This document shows positions 31,762 to 40,127 of a stretch of DNA of 64,000 nucleotides, piece by piece (the stretch's first letter is position 1; every line of letters starts with the position of its first letter). Below the pieces are notes generated by a model. That model was not told the DNA's origin, made no database searches, and was given only the letters and a program-made list of their open reading frames with translations. This DNA comes from Treponema denticola (GTDB lineage Bacteria; Spirochaetota; Spirochaetia; Treponematales; Treponemataceae), in contig NZ_CP051302.1 in assembly GCF_024181405.1 (NCBI RefSeq), positions 2,480,001 to 2,544,000 of the forward strand, written 5' to 3'. Position numbers and translations under genes: made by a program.

Positions 31762-31822
31762 TTATTCAGTATATCATAGTTTTAGTATTGAATCAATAGA
31801 AAAAAAGGTGTATGATGTATTT

Positions 31823-32233
31823 ATGACGGATTTACAGCCTTTATCATGGATGATATTAGTTTTTATAGGCCTTTTTTTAATTGTATTCGCTTATGTTCTT
31901 TTTAGTGCATCTGCAAAACATGCGAGCGGCAAAAAAATCAGGCAAACAGGAAAAAAAGGTGCTCCCGGAGTTTGTCCCGTTTGCGGTACTGTTTTGGCTA
32001 GAGATGAACAGGTAAAATCGGCTGTGTATCCTGGCGCAGATGATCGATTATGCTATATATACGGCTGTCCGCATTGTTATCCCGGTTGTGAAAAGGGTGT
32101 GCAGCGCCAATGCCCTGTTTGCCATAAGACTGTTCCAAATGAAGCTCATCTAATTGCAAGATACTTCGACCGAAAAAAAGGGAAAAAGCGGGTTCATATT
32201 CTAGGCTGTTCAAACTGCCGTTTTATGAGTTAA
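31823..32233 (+). CDS. Membrane-anchored multi-zinc-ribbon protein
   Basis: A 136-residue protein with one N-terminal membrane helix (about 9-29) and a cytoplasmic domain carrying ten cysteines in pairs: C51-x2-C54, C77-x4-C82-x2-C85-x3-C89, C97-x2-C100, C129-x2-C132. These would form two or three zinc ribbons. ATG 31823 is the start giving a normal membrane anchor; the frame is open further upstream but runs into the divergent rsmI gene. No family name is recognised. Adjacent on the left is rsmI, on the right the convergent asparaginase gene, four bases away. Confidence 0.65.
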   Translation: MTDLQPLSWMILVFIGLFLIVFAYVLFSASAKHASGKKIRQTGKKGAPGVCPVCGTVLARDEQVKSAVYPGADDRLCYIYGCPHCYPGCEKGVQRQCPVCHKTVPNEAHLIARYFDRKKGKKRVHILGCSNCRFMS

Positions 32234-32237
32234 AAAG

Positions 32238-33227
32238 TTAAAACTGAGGTACAACTTCTCCTGCTATTTCGCCTCTGTGATTTTTGATGTTTTTATCGGC
32301 AATACTGTCAAAATATTCGTAATCGGCTTTATCGATTACACCGAGTTTTTTTAACAAGTGAACCAAAACGATATCTCTGGTTTTTGAAATTCCGTCATAG
32401 GTTTTGACGGCAATGCCGTATTTTTTATCGGGTAAAAGGCCGCCGAAATATCCGTTTGCTCCCGATTTTACAACAAGTTTTCCGGGATATTTTTTAACCA
32501 AAAGATGGTCTATTCTATCAGTACCGGAAGTGTATTCGGAACAGGCTGTTATGGAATCTATTATTTCTTTTGCATGGGTAGATAAATTTTGAGGCAAATT
32601 TTCATAGTCGGCCATTCTTGCCATTCCGAATGCAAAATTGTAGAGGGGCAGAGAGTGAACCGGAACTCCGCAGCCGTCAACCGAGATATTATCATCGGGA
32701 ATCTTGCAATCGCAGATCAGCTCTATCATTTCCCGTATTTTTTGCTGAACGGGGTGCTGAGGTTTGTAATAATCGTCAGTAGAAGCTTTCATCAATACGG
32801 CTGCCGCCAGCATACCGGAATGCTTTCCGCTGCAATTATTGTGAATATCGCGAGGTTTTTCGTTATTTACCTTCATCCTCAATTCTACTTCCGGTTTAAA
32901 AGGGTAATGAGGGCCGCACTTTAAGGCACTTTCATCAAGCCCGATTTTTTTTAATATTCCCGTTACGGCTTTTATATGAAAATCTTCTCCTGAATGGGAG
33001 GCACAGATTTGAGCTATTTCTTCATGGCTTAGATTGAACTTTTCCTTGGCTCCCAATGAAAGAGGCACCAGAGCCTGAATAAGTTTTGCACTTGAACGCG
33101 GAAAGGATACTTCCTTTGGATCTCCTGCCGAATATACAATCTTACCGTCCTTATCGACTACGGCGATTGAACCGAATGTATAGAGGTCTTCAATTTTGCC
33201 CCTATAAGATTTTAAAAGTATTTCCAT
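32238..33227 (-). CDS. Asparaginase II family protein
   Basis: A 329-residue protein of the PF06089 asparaginase family: SSAKLIQALVPL, ASHSGEDFHIKAV, CGPHYPF, NNCSGKHSGMLAAA, SVDGCGVPVHSLPLYNFA and VVKSGANGYFGG are all family blocks. It has no signal peptide, so it hydrolyses asparagine in the cytoplasm, giving aspartate and ammonia, in keeping with an amino-acid-fermenting organism. The start ATG 33227 follows AGGAGACC. It shares a divergent upstream region with mazEF. Confidence 0.88.
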   Translation of the reverse strand: MEILLKSYRGKIEDLYTFGSIAVVDKDGKIVYSAGDPKEVSFPRSSAKLIQALVPLSLGAKEKFNLSHEEIAQICASHSGEDFHIKAVTGILKKIGLDESALKCGPHYPFKPEVELRMKVNNEKPRDIHNNCSGKHSGMLAAAVLMKASTDDYYKPQHPVQQKIREMIELICDCKIPDDNISVDGCGVPVHSLPLYNFAFGMARMADYENLPQNLSTHAKEIIDSITACSEYTSGTDRIDHLLVKKYPGKLVVKSGANGYFGGLLPDKKYGIAVKTYDGISKTRDIVLVHLLKKLGVIDKADYEYFDSIADKNIKNHRGEIAGEVVPQF

Positions 33228-33367
33228 TTTGGTCTCCTATTGGTGTATAAGGTTTGTGAATTCTATTATAGTTTATACATATAGTCAATAGAGGCTATAT
33301 GCAAAATTCTGTTGCTCATATATTATAATGAGTTTTATGTGAATCAAGCCTTATTTTTGTATATAAC

Positions 33368-33397
33368 TTGACATAAGTATATACATTATATATACTT
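33368..33397 (+). promoter_or_regulatory. mazEF promoter with inverted-repeat operator
   Basis: TTGACA (33368-33373), 17 bases, TATACT (33391-33396). Within it lie AAGTATATA (33375-33383) and its exact complement TATATACTT (33389-33397), separated by five bases. The operator fills the spacer and -10 box, as expected for MazE autorepression. Confidence 0.75.
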
Positions 33398-33415
33398 ATT
33401 GTGTGGAGGTATAAT

Positions 33416-33649
33416 ATGCAGATGGTAGTTCAGAAATGGGGTAATAGTTTAGGCTTTAGAATTCCTTCGCTTTGGGCTAAAGACAATAATATAAAAAAGG
33501 GCAGTAAAGTTGAAATGATTATAGAAAAAGAGAAAATTGTTATTCTTCCTCAAAAAAAATCTCTTGAGGATATGCTTGCATTGATAAATGAAGATAATAT
33601 TCATTCAGAAATTTCTACAGGATATGCAGTAGGGAAGGAAGAATGGTAA
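33416..33649 (+). CDS. mazE: MazE-type antitoxin
   Basis: A 77-residue AbrB-fold antitoxin: MVVQKWGNSLGFRIPSLWAKDNNIKKGSKVEMIIEKEKIVI is the DNA-binding swapped-hairpin domain with the classic WGNSLGxRIP. The C-terminal tail, about 30 residues, acidic then aromatic, covers the toxin. ATG 33416 follows TGGAGGT. Overlaps mazF by seven bases. Controlled by the operator at 33375-33397. Confidence 0.88.
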   Translation: MQMVVQKWGNSLGFRIPSLWAKDNNIKKGSKVEMIIEKEKIVILPQKKSLEDMLALINEDNIHSEISTGYAVGKEEW

Positions 33650-33981
33650 ATTCAAATTATGTTCCTGAAAAAGGAGATCTAGTCTGGCTCGATTTTGATC
33701 CACAAACAGGTCATGAGCAAAAAGGCCGCCGTCCCGCAATTTGTGTTTCCCATAAAATATATAATCAAAAAACCGGGCTTGCTTTATTCTGTCCAATTAC
33801 CGGTCATATAAAGGGTTATCCTTTTGAGATTGTGCTGAATAAACATTCAATAAACGGATGTATATTAAGTGATCAGATAAAAAATCTTGACTGGAAGCAA
33901 AGAAATTGTAATTTTATAGAAAAAGCGTTATCTGAAGAAATAGATTCTGTTATTGCTAATATAAAATTAATGGTTGAATAA
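33643..33981 (+). CDS. mazF: MazF-type mRNA interferase
   Basis: A 112-residue PemK/MazF toxin cutting single-stranded RNA at short sequences. Family motifs: PEKGDLVWLDFDPQTGHEQKGRRPAICVS (catalytic Arg in RRPA), FCPITGHIKGYPFEIVL (catalytic Thr), and GCILSDQIKNLDW. All key residues look intact. Starts inside the antitoxin gene, so translation is coupled. Probably a functional stress or addiction module; the cleavage site cannot be deduced. Confidence 0.9.
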   Translation: MVNSNYVPEKGDLVWLDFDPQTGHEQKGRRPAICVSHKIYNQKTGLALFCPITGHIKGYPFEIVLNKHSINGCILSDQIKNLDWKQRNCNFIEKALSEEIDSVIANIKLMVE

Positions 33982-34020
33982 GGTATAATCAATAAAAGCT
34001 TTTTATCCGATAATTAATAT

Positions 34021-35163
34021 ATGCAAAAAAGAAAGTTTTTATGGATTCTTGTTGTCGGATTTCTTTCTGTTTTTCTTGAGGCTGAGGACTTAAGCCTTTC
34101 AAAAGAAGATTTGCTTGTTATACAAAACCCAAAGGGCGGCTACCATTTATACATAAGAGCCAAACCCGATATAAAAAGTGTGCTTTTAACGGAGACGACA
34201 AAGGATCCCGATTTAAAATTGGATAACTATGCCTACCGTGATCCCAATTATAATGAAATAAACGGAGATGAAAAAAGGCTTTTAAACGGTGAATTTTTGC
34301 TGCCCGAAAAAAAACTTTACAGCCTCATAGATTCTACTCCCGAAAAAAATACGCCTCTGGGGGAGGCCTATCATATTTGGATTCCCTATATAATTTTATA
34401 CGGATATGATTGGTCGCGAAGCGGCGAAATCGAAGTAAAAGACGGAACCTTTTTTAATATACGCACCTTTGCAAAACCTTACGGAGATTATACGGGAAAT
34501 TTTCAGGACAATCCTTTTACCTTGCGGGTAACCCAAAAACCTGTTGAAAAAGACCCGCCCCCTGATCTTTCGTACAGTGATGAGGCCGTAAAAACTTTTA
34601 CGGATTTAGCCGACACAACCGAAGGAGAAATGATTTATGCAAAGGGGCCTGAGGATATTCTTTCAACAATAAAAGAAATTTTAAAAAAGGGAGAAAAGGA
34701 CCATCTTGATTTACTCTTTGCTTTAGATTCCACCGAGAGTATGAAGGATGATGTTGAAGAAGTGCGTAAAAATATCAGCTCAATGCTTGCCGAGACTTTG
34801 CCTCAATATAAAACTTATAGAATAGCCTTGGTTTTATACAAGGATTACCGTGAAGACTTTTTAGTGCGGGAAGCCTGCGTTTTTACCGATAACTTAAAAA
34901 AATTTGAAAAAGCCTTATACGGCTTTAAAGTTTTCGGAGGGCGGGATATTCCCGAAGCCGTATATGAGGGTATCTTCTTAGGACTTCGTCAGTCATGGCG
35001 CGCCTTAGATGCTGATGTGGATAAAAAACTTATTCTTATAGGAGATGCTCCTCCCCATCCCAAGCCTCGAGGCAAGGTAACAAAAGAAGATGTAGATAAA
35101 CTTGCTGCAGAAAAGGGAGTAAAGATTTACCCCATAATATTGCCGCATACTTTGTCGTATTAA
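34021..35163 (+). CDS. Secreted von Willebrand factor A domain protein
   Basis: A 380-residue protein with signal peptide (KFLWILVVGFLSVFLEA, cut near ED). Residues about 30-175 are a strand-rich region holding repeated Tyr/Asp motifs, perhaps a binding domain. The VWA domain starts near 228: DLLFALDSTESM contains the metal-binding MIDAS (D236-S-T-E-S240), followed by YRIALVLYKDYRED, GGRDIPEAVYEGIF and KKLILIGDAPPHP. The end of the domain is the end of the protein. It binds a divalent metal and protein ligands at the cell surface or periplasm. Downstream of mazEF by 39 bases; probably separate in function. Confidence 0.8.
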   Translation: MQKRKFLWILVVGFLSVFLEAEDLSLSKEDLLVIQNPKGGYHLYIRAKPDIKSVLLTETTKDPDLKLDNYAYRDPNYNEINGDEKRLLNGEFLLPEKKLYSLIDSTPEKNTPLGEAYHIWIPYIILYGYDWSRSGEIEVKDGTFFNIRTFAKPYGDYTGNFQDNPFTLRVTQKPVEKDPPPDLSYSDEAVKTFTDLADTTEGEMIYAKGPEDILSTIKEILKKGEKDHLDLLFALDSTESMKDDVEEVRKNISSMLAETLPQYKTYRIALVLYKDYREDFLVREACVFTDNLKKFEKALYGFKVFGGRDIPEAVYEGIFLGLRQSWRALDADVDKKLILIGDAPPHPKPRGKVTKEDVDKLAAEKGVKIYPIILPHTLSY

Positions 35164-35267
35164 GAGCTTTTAAGGCCGGCAATTTAGCCTCCTCCTACTT
35201 TTATTTTTTCATCTTATGTGATAAAATATCACCTCGCTAAAAAGTTTTCGATAAGAGGAGGTAAAAG

Positions 35268-37289
35268 ATGAACCCAAAAGATGTTGCCGAATGGCGGGAA
35301 AACATTATAAAGTTGCCCGATCATCATTTTTTTGATTTAATACAGCTGTATTTGGGAAAAATTAAAACCCCCTTTAATAAGCAGCGTCTTGCGGAACAGC
35401 TCAGTGCTTTCTTGCGAAAACCGGCAATACAAGAAAAAATTGCAGAAAGTCTGGATTCTTACGATATATTGATTTTAAAAGCCGTAAGCGAAATCCCCAA
35501 TCCAACACAGGCGATGCTGTCTATATTTTTTTCAAAAAAAATATCTTATTCCGAATTGTCCGAAAAACTTTTAAATGCGGAAGAGCGCCTTCTCTTGTAC
35601 CGTATTCAAAACAATGACGGGGATAAGATATACAGGATTAATCCTATTTTACAAAAAATTATAGACCCCTTTTTATCAACCAATCTTTTTTTTATGCCGG
35701 AAAAAACAGGACAGGTAAAATCGAAAGAAATAAATATAAACGATACGGCCCTTGCCGGAATTTATTCCTTTTGTATTCATAATGAAGCTGTTTTAAAAAA
35801 TGACGGTTCTTTTAAAAAAAAATACGAAAATTTAATCAAAGATGTTTTTCCGTGGCTTTCGGAAAAGACAAAACATATTGACTCTATTTTTTTAGCATGT
35901 GAATCTTTAGGGCTTGTTTTTAGAACCGAAAACGGATTTGCAGTTCAAAAAGCAAAATGGCTGGCTTTTTCTCAATTAAATAAACTTGAGCGTTTGGTAT
36001 ATTTTACGGCTGCATCCTTATTTAAAATGAGGAAAGAAAATTTACAAAAACTTGTTATAATCCTTTTTGAATTTTTAAATAGTTTTTATCCCGATGCATA
36101 TTATGAAGAAGAAGATGTAGAGCAATTTTTTCTTCTTTTATGTATGCAAAATTTTTCTTCGGCAGTACAAAATGAAATTGGAAATGAGAATATTTTGCAT
36201 ACAAGCTTTATCGAAACCGCAGAACTGTTCGGAATTTTATGCAGAGAGAAAAATTTGATTTACTTAAATCCCGAATTATTTAAAAATGCGGAAGAACCTC
36301 AAAAGCCTCTTTTAATTGACCCCTCATTTGAAGTTACGGTTTTGCCCGACAGCAACCTAAAAAATCTTCTTCCTGCAGCAGAGTGTATGGAGCCCGTTTT
36401 AATTCAAACTACAGGAAAATTCGAAATCACAAAAAAAGCTTGCTCTAGGATTTTTCAATCGGAATTAACTTCCGAAAATATATATAAAATCTTATCTGAT
36501 GTAACAGGGCATGAGATTCCGCAAAATATAAGAGTTTCAATAAATGAGTGGTATAAGAATTTTACTTCATTGGAATTATACAGCGGCTTTGTCGTTTCCG
36601 TAAACAAGGAAAAGGAAAAGTTTTTTGAACTTGATACGCCTTTAAAAAAACTTGTCCGTAAAAAAATAGCGGAGGGTGTTTATCTTTTAAACGTTCAAGA
36701 TTTAAAAGATTTTGAACAAGCCGTTTATAAAAGCGGTTTGGAATTTATCTTTTATAAAAATAAACCTCTTCAATCCCCTTCTGTAAGAAATTTTCAAAAG
36801 TTGAATTTATTTTCTCAAAAAGAAAAAAAAGATTATACAAAAAAGCTTGATTGGGTAAAGCAGCAAAAAGAAAGAGAAAATAAATACTCAAAAACTTTAT
36901 CTCAATTAAATGCGATACTAAAAGACTTGCACTTAACAAAGGAAGATGCTAAGGCCGTAAGCAGCCGCATAAACCGTAAAGCTATAATTACGGAGGAGCA
37001 GCTTAAAGACGGAGTTTTTAAATTTACAAAAAAAGAAGCGACCGGTCTTGATTTTTTAGGAAAACAAAAAATAGCAGAGCAGGCAATCTTAGGAAAACAT
37101 CTCCTTGAGATAGAGTTGCACACTGAAAAAGGAAAGGAAAAGATAAGCGGAATTCCTGAAGATATTTTAAAACAAGAAAAAGATGCTGTTCTTATACTTG
37201 CATGTGATAATCTTAAGGACAAGCTGAAAATTTCTATAGCCCATATTTCAAAAATAAAGCTGATTCAAAATTCTATTTTTTCGGAATAA
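35268..37289 (+). CDS. Helicase-associated protein, XPB/Ssl2-like domain
   Basis: A 673-residue protein without helicase motors. The N-terminal 150 residues resemble winged-helix units (DSYDILILKAVSEIPNPTQAMLSIFFSKKISYSELSEKLLNA, LLLYRI). The block LLIDPSFEVTVLPDSNLKNLLPAAECMEPVLIQTTGKFEITKKACSRIFQSELTSENIYKIL, residues about 345-410, is typical of the PF13625 helicase C3 (XPB/Ssl2-like) domain. The lysine-rich C-terminal third includes a coiled-coil stretch and a final WYL-like strand region. GAGGAGG precedes ATG 35268. A DNA-repair or transcription role is inferred from the domain only. No separate helicase gene lies beside it. Confidence 0.65.
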   Translation: MNPKDVAEWRENIIKLPDHHFFDLIQLYLGKIKTPFNKQRLAEQLSAFLRKPAIQEKIAESLDSYDILILKAVSEIPNPTQAMLSIFFSKKISYSELSEKLLNAEERLLLYRIQNNDGDKIYRINPILQKIIDPFLSTNLFFMPEKTGQVKSKEININDTALAGIYSFCIHNEAVLKNDGSFKKKYENLIKDVFPWLSEKTKHIDSIFLACESLGLVFRTENGFAVQKAKWLAFSQLNKLERLVYFTAASLFKMRKENLQKLVIILFEFLNSFYPDAYYEEEDVEQFFLLLCMQNFSSAVQNEIGNENILHTSFIETAELFGILCREKNLIYLNPELFKNAEEPQKPLLIDPSFEVTVLPDSNLKNLLPAAECMEPVLIQTTGKFEITKKACSRIFQSELTSENIYKILSDVTGHEIPQNIRVSINEWYKNFTSLELYSGFVVSVNKEKEKFFELDTPLKKLVRKKIAEGVYLLNVQDLKDFEQAVYKSGLEFIFYKNKPLQSPSVRNFQKLNLFSQKEKKDYTKKLDWVKQQKERENKYSKTLSQLNAILKDLHLTKEDAKAVSSRINRKAIITEEQLKDGVFKFTKKEATGLDFLGKQKIAEQAILGKHLLEIELHTEKGKEKISGIPEDILKQEKDAVLILACDNLKDKLKISIAHISKIKLIQNSIFSE

Positions 37290-37321
37290 GGGGAGAGACA
37301 GGATAAAAAGGGGGCAAAGCT

Positions 37322-38086
37322 ATGGGCAAATATAAAAATCAAAACATAATCGAAGAACACGTAGAAATTGAGGGCATACCCTGCTTGCGTTTTTATCCTT
37401 CAGAAATAAGCGGCTTTGTTAGGCCTTTTCCTACCGTATTTTATTATCACGGCTGGTCTTCAGAAAAAAACAAGCAAAAGCTGATGGGCTATGTTTTTTC
37501 AACTTTGGGTTATCAGGTAATCTTACCCGATGCAGTCCATCACGGTGAAAGAAATAAGTTTGAAGATTATGATAAGGCTTTAAACGAATTTTTTTTGCCT
37601 ACAATTATGCAAAACCTTGCCGAGTTTTCCGTACTAAAAGATTATGCCGTTAAAAATTGTAATGCCGATAAAAACAGGATTGCCGTTTCAGGGCATTCTA
37701 TGGGAGGCTTTACTACGGCAGGAATCTTTACCCATAATCCAAGCGTAAAAACTGCTGTCGTTTTTAACGGGGCCTGCGATTGGCAAAATGCAATCCTTCA
37801 AATCGAAAAAGAATATGATGAAGCCCATATCGAATTTAATGAGGCAACAAAAAAAACCGATCCTGCTCAAAACATCGGCAAGCTCCTAAACCGGCCTCTA
37901 TTTCTCTTACACGGAATAAAGGACTCCCTCGTTTCTTATAAAATCCAAAAACAATTTTACGATTCAACATTACCGCTTTATAAAAACAAGGAGCTTTTAA
38001 GGTTAATGAGTGTCGAAAGAATGGATCATTATATAAGCATTCAAATGCTTGATGAGGCCATTCTATGGCTGAACGAAAATCTATGA
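37322..38086 (+). CDS. Alpha/beta hydrolase (prolyl-oligopeptidase-like)
   Basis: A 254-residue serine hydrolase. Oxyanion loop YYHGWSS (41-47), nucleophile elbow SGHSMGG with Ser126, and late acidic/His partners in HGIKDSLV and MDHYISI complete a catalytic triad. It resembles the YitV/dienelactone hydrolase-type branch, acting on small esters or peptides; exact substrate unknown. Its ATG lies 32 bases after the helicase-associated gene, and the acetyltransferase gene follows 10 bases later, so the three may form an operon. GGGGGCAAAGCT precedes the start. Confidence 0.85.
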   Translation: MGKYKNQNIIEEHVEIEGIPCLRFYPSEISGFVRPFPTVFYYHGWSSEKNKQKLMGYVFSTLGYQVILPDAVHHGERNKFEDYDKALNEFFLPTIMQNLAEFSVLKDYAVKNCNADKNRIAVSGHSMGGFTTAGIFTHNPSVKTAVVFNGACDWQNAILQIEKEYDEAHIEFNEATKKTDPAQNIGKLLNRPLFLLHGIKDSLVSYKIQKQFYDSTLPLYKNKELLRLMSVERMDHYISIQMLDEAILWLNENL

Positions 38087-38096
38087 GGAGGCTGTT

Positions 38097-38525
38097 ATGA
38101 TAATACGCGAAGTTACTATAGATGATTATAAAGATATCCGGAGCTTAAATAAAAATGCTCTGGGTTATGATTTTCCCTTGGAAAAAACGAAAACACAGTT
38201 GGAAAAAATTTTGATCGGCAATGGAGCTAAAGTTTTTGGAGCCTTTGTTGACGGTAAATTAATCGGCTATGTACATGTTTCCGATTATGAATGTTCTTTT
38301 AGTGACAGCTTAAAAAATATTATAGGTATTGCCGTTGATCCCTCATATCGAAAGCAGGGAATCGGGCGTGCCCTTCTTACTAAGGCTGAAACTTGGGCGA
38401 GAGAAACCGGTGCCGCAGGTATAAGACTTGTTTCAAGTGTAGGCCGCACCGAGGCCCATAAATTCTACGAAGCAATGGGATATACCAGCAAAAAAGAACA
38501 AAAAAATTTTAGAAAAATATTTTAG
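38097..38525 (+). CDS. GNAT-family acetyltransferase
   Basis: A complete 142-residue GNAT enzyme: DYKDIRSLNKNALGYDFPLEKT at the start, acetyl-CoA loop IAVDPSYRKQGIGRALLTKAETWARETGA, then IRLVSSVGRTEAHKFYEAMGYTSKK as motif B. It is of the aminoglycoside 6'-acetyltransferase/RimI-like group, usually acetylating amines or protein N-termini. Starts ten bases after the hydrolase with AGGAGG. The RhuM-like gene follows 11 bases later. Confidence 0.85.
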   Translation: MIIREVTIDDYKDIRSLNKNALGYDFPLEKTKTQLEKILIGNGAKVFGAFVDGKLIGYVHVSDYECSFSDSLKNIIGIAVDPSYRKQGIGRALLTKAETWARETGAAGIRLVSSVGRTEAHKFYEAMGYTSKKEQKNFRKIF

Positions 38526-38536
38526 AGGGGTGGGAT

Positions 38537-39556
38537 ATGAAAGAGTTAAAAGAACTTTCGTTTTTAATGTACACCTCAAAAGAGGAAAACATATCGGTTA
38601 ATGTTGTTGTAAAAGATGAAACCATTTGGCTTACCCAAAAAGCTATGTCTGAACTTTTTGGTGTGGGAATTCCGGCCATATCCAAACATTTAAAAAATAT
38701 CTTTGATGAGGGAGAGCTGGACCGTTTTTCAACTATTTCCATTTTGGAAATAGTTCAAAAAGAAGGGGATCGGAATATAAAACGAGATACTGAATTTTTC
38801 AATTTAGATGCAATCATCTCGGTCGGTTACCGCGTAAATTCACAAAAGGCAACTAAATTCCGTATTTGGGCGACAGGTGTTTTAAAAGAATATATGATAA
38901 AAGGCTTTACCCTTGATGATGAAAGATTAAAACAGGGTAAAACACTTTTCAGTCATGACTATTTTAGAGAGTTATTGGAGCGAGTCCGCTCAATCCGTGC
39001 AAGTGAAAGACGTATCTGGCAGCAGATAACCGATATTTTTGCTGAATGCTCCATAGATTATAATAAAGACGATCAAATTACGAAAGATTTTTATGCTATG
39101 GTGCAAAATAAATTCCATTATGCTATAAGCGGAAAAACAGCCGCTGAAATTGTATATGAAAGTGCAGACAGCAAAAAGGAAAATATGGGGCTTATGACAT
39201 GGAAGAATTCTCCTAAGGGGCGTATTTTAAAATCTGATGTCAGTATTGCAAAAAACTATCTTGATGAAAAATCCATAAAAAGACTTGAACGGGCTATTAC
39301 CGGATATTTTGATTATATCGAAGACATAATAGAAAGGGAGAATACCTTTACCATGCAGGAATTTGCCCAAAGTGTAAACGAATTTTTAGCTTTCCGTCGA
39401 TATGATATTCTTCAAAATAAAGGAAAAATTTCACATACTAAGGCAAAAGAAAAAGCCGAATCGGAATATGATATATTCAATAAAACACAAAAAATAGAAT
39501 CGGACTTTGATCGGGAGTTAAAAAACCTTACAAAGGAGATGAGCCATGAAAGATGA
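38537..39556 (+). CDS. RhuM-family protein
   Basis: A 339-residue RhuM (PF13310) protein. Typical segments: ETIWLTQKAMSELFGVGIPAISKHLKNIFDEGEL (a winged-helix-like DNA-binding part at about 29-62), FFNLDAIISVGYRVNSQKATKFRIWATGVLKEYMIKGFTLDDERLK, and a C-terminal helical part with FLAFRRYDIL. The family is named from a Salmonella pathogenicity island and is often linked to mobile or stress loci; biochemical role unknown. It overlaps the Fic gene by 11 bases, so the two are translationally coupled and probably work together. Several homologues are fused or paired with Fic in this way. Confidence 0.85.
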   Translation: MKELKELSFLMYTSKEENISVNVVVKDETIWLTQKAMSELFGVGIPAISKHLKNIFDEGELDRFSTISILEIVQKEGDRNIKRDTEFFNLDAIISVGYRVNSQKATKFRIWATGVLKEYMIKGFTLDDERLKQGKTLFSHDYFRELLERVRSIRASERRIWQQITDIFAECSIDYNKDDQITKDFYAMVQNKFHYAISGKTAAEIVYESADSKKENMGLMTWKNSPKGRILKSDVSIAKNYLDEKSIKRLERAITGYFDYIEDIIERENTFTMQEFAQSVNEFLAFRRYDILQNKGKISHTKAKEKAESEYDIFNKTQKIESDFDRELKNLTKEMSHER

Positions 39557-40106
39557 AGAAAAGTTGACAAAGATGCGGGCTCTCGAACTTTGGGATAAAA
39601 ATTTAATTGAGAATATTGAAATTGGAACCTTTAAGGGCTTGCAAGAAATACATAGGTACCTGTTTCAAGATGTTTTTGATTTTGCAGGAGAAATTAGAAA
39701 GGTAAACATTTCAAAGGGGAATTTCCGCTTTGCTCCGATTTTATTTTTAGCTGAAAACCTTAAAATAATCGATAAGATGAAGTCGGAAACATTTGATGAA
39801 ATTGTGGATAAATATGTAGAAATGAATGTTGCTCATCCTTTTAGAGAAGGTAATGGAAGAAGTATGAGGATATGGCTGGATGCTCTTTTAAAACAGCGTC
39901 TGGGACGCTGTGTTGATTGGGCAAAAATCGATAAGTTTTCTTATTTAAGCGCGATGGAGCGCTCTCCGATAAACAGTCTGGAACTTAAGGTTTTATTGGA
40001 ATCTGCTCTGACCGATGATATTCAAAATAGAGAGATTTATATGAGGGGTATACAGGCATCTTATGAATATGAAGGCATGAGCAGTTATGATATTGGGGAT
40101 ATGTAA
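39546..40106 (+). CDS. Fic-domain protein, self-inhibited class III type
   Basis: A 186-residue Fic protein that transfers AMP (or another nucleotide part) onto hydroxyl groups. The catalytic motif HPFREGNGRSMR is intact (His97 to Arg108; consensus HxFx(D/E)GNGRxxR), preceded by FDFAGEIRKVNISKG (about 44-58) with the flap region. Near the C-terminus, SYEYEG (S172, E176, G177) fits the inhibitory-helix motif [S/T]xxxE[G/N] of class III Fic proteins such as NmFic, where Glu blocks ATP. Activity would be self-restrained by oligomerisation. RhuM is its operon partner. Confidence 0.88.
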   Translation: MKDEEKLTKMRALELWDKNLIENIEIGTFKGLQEIHRYLFQDVFDFAGEIRKVNISKGNFRFAPILFLAENLKIIDKMKSETFDEIVDKYVEMNVAHPFREGNGRSMRIWLDALLKQRLGRCVDWAKIDKFSYLSAMERSPINSLELKVLLESALTDDIQNREIYMRGIQASYEYEGMSSYDIGDM

Positions 40107-40127
40107 AAATATTTAGGAGTTGAAAAA

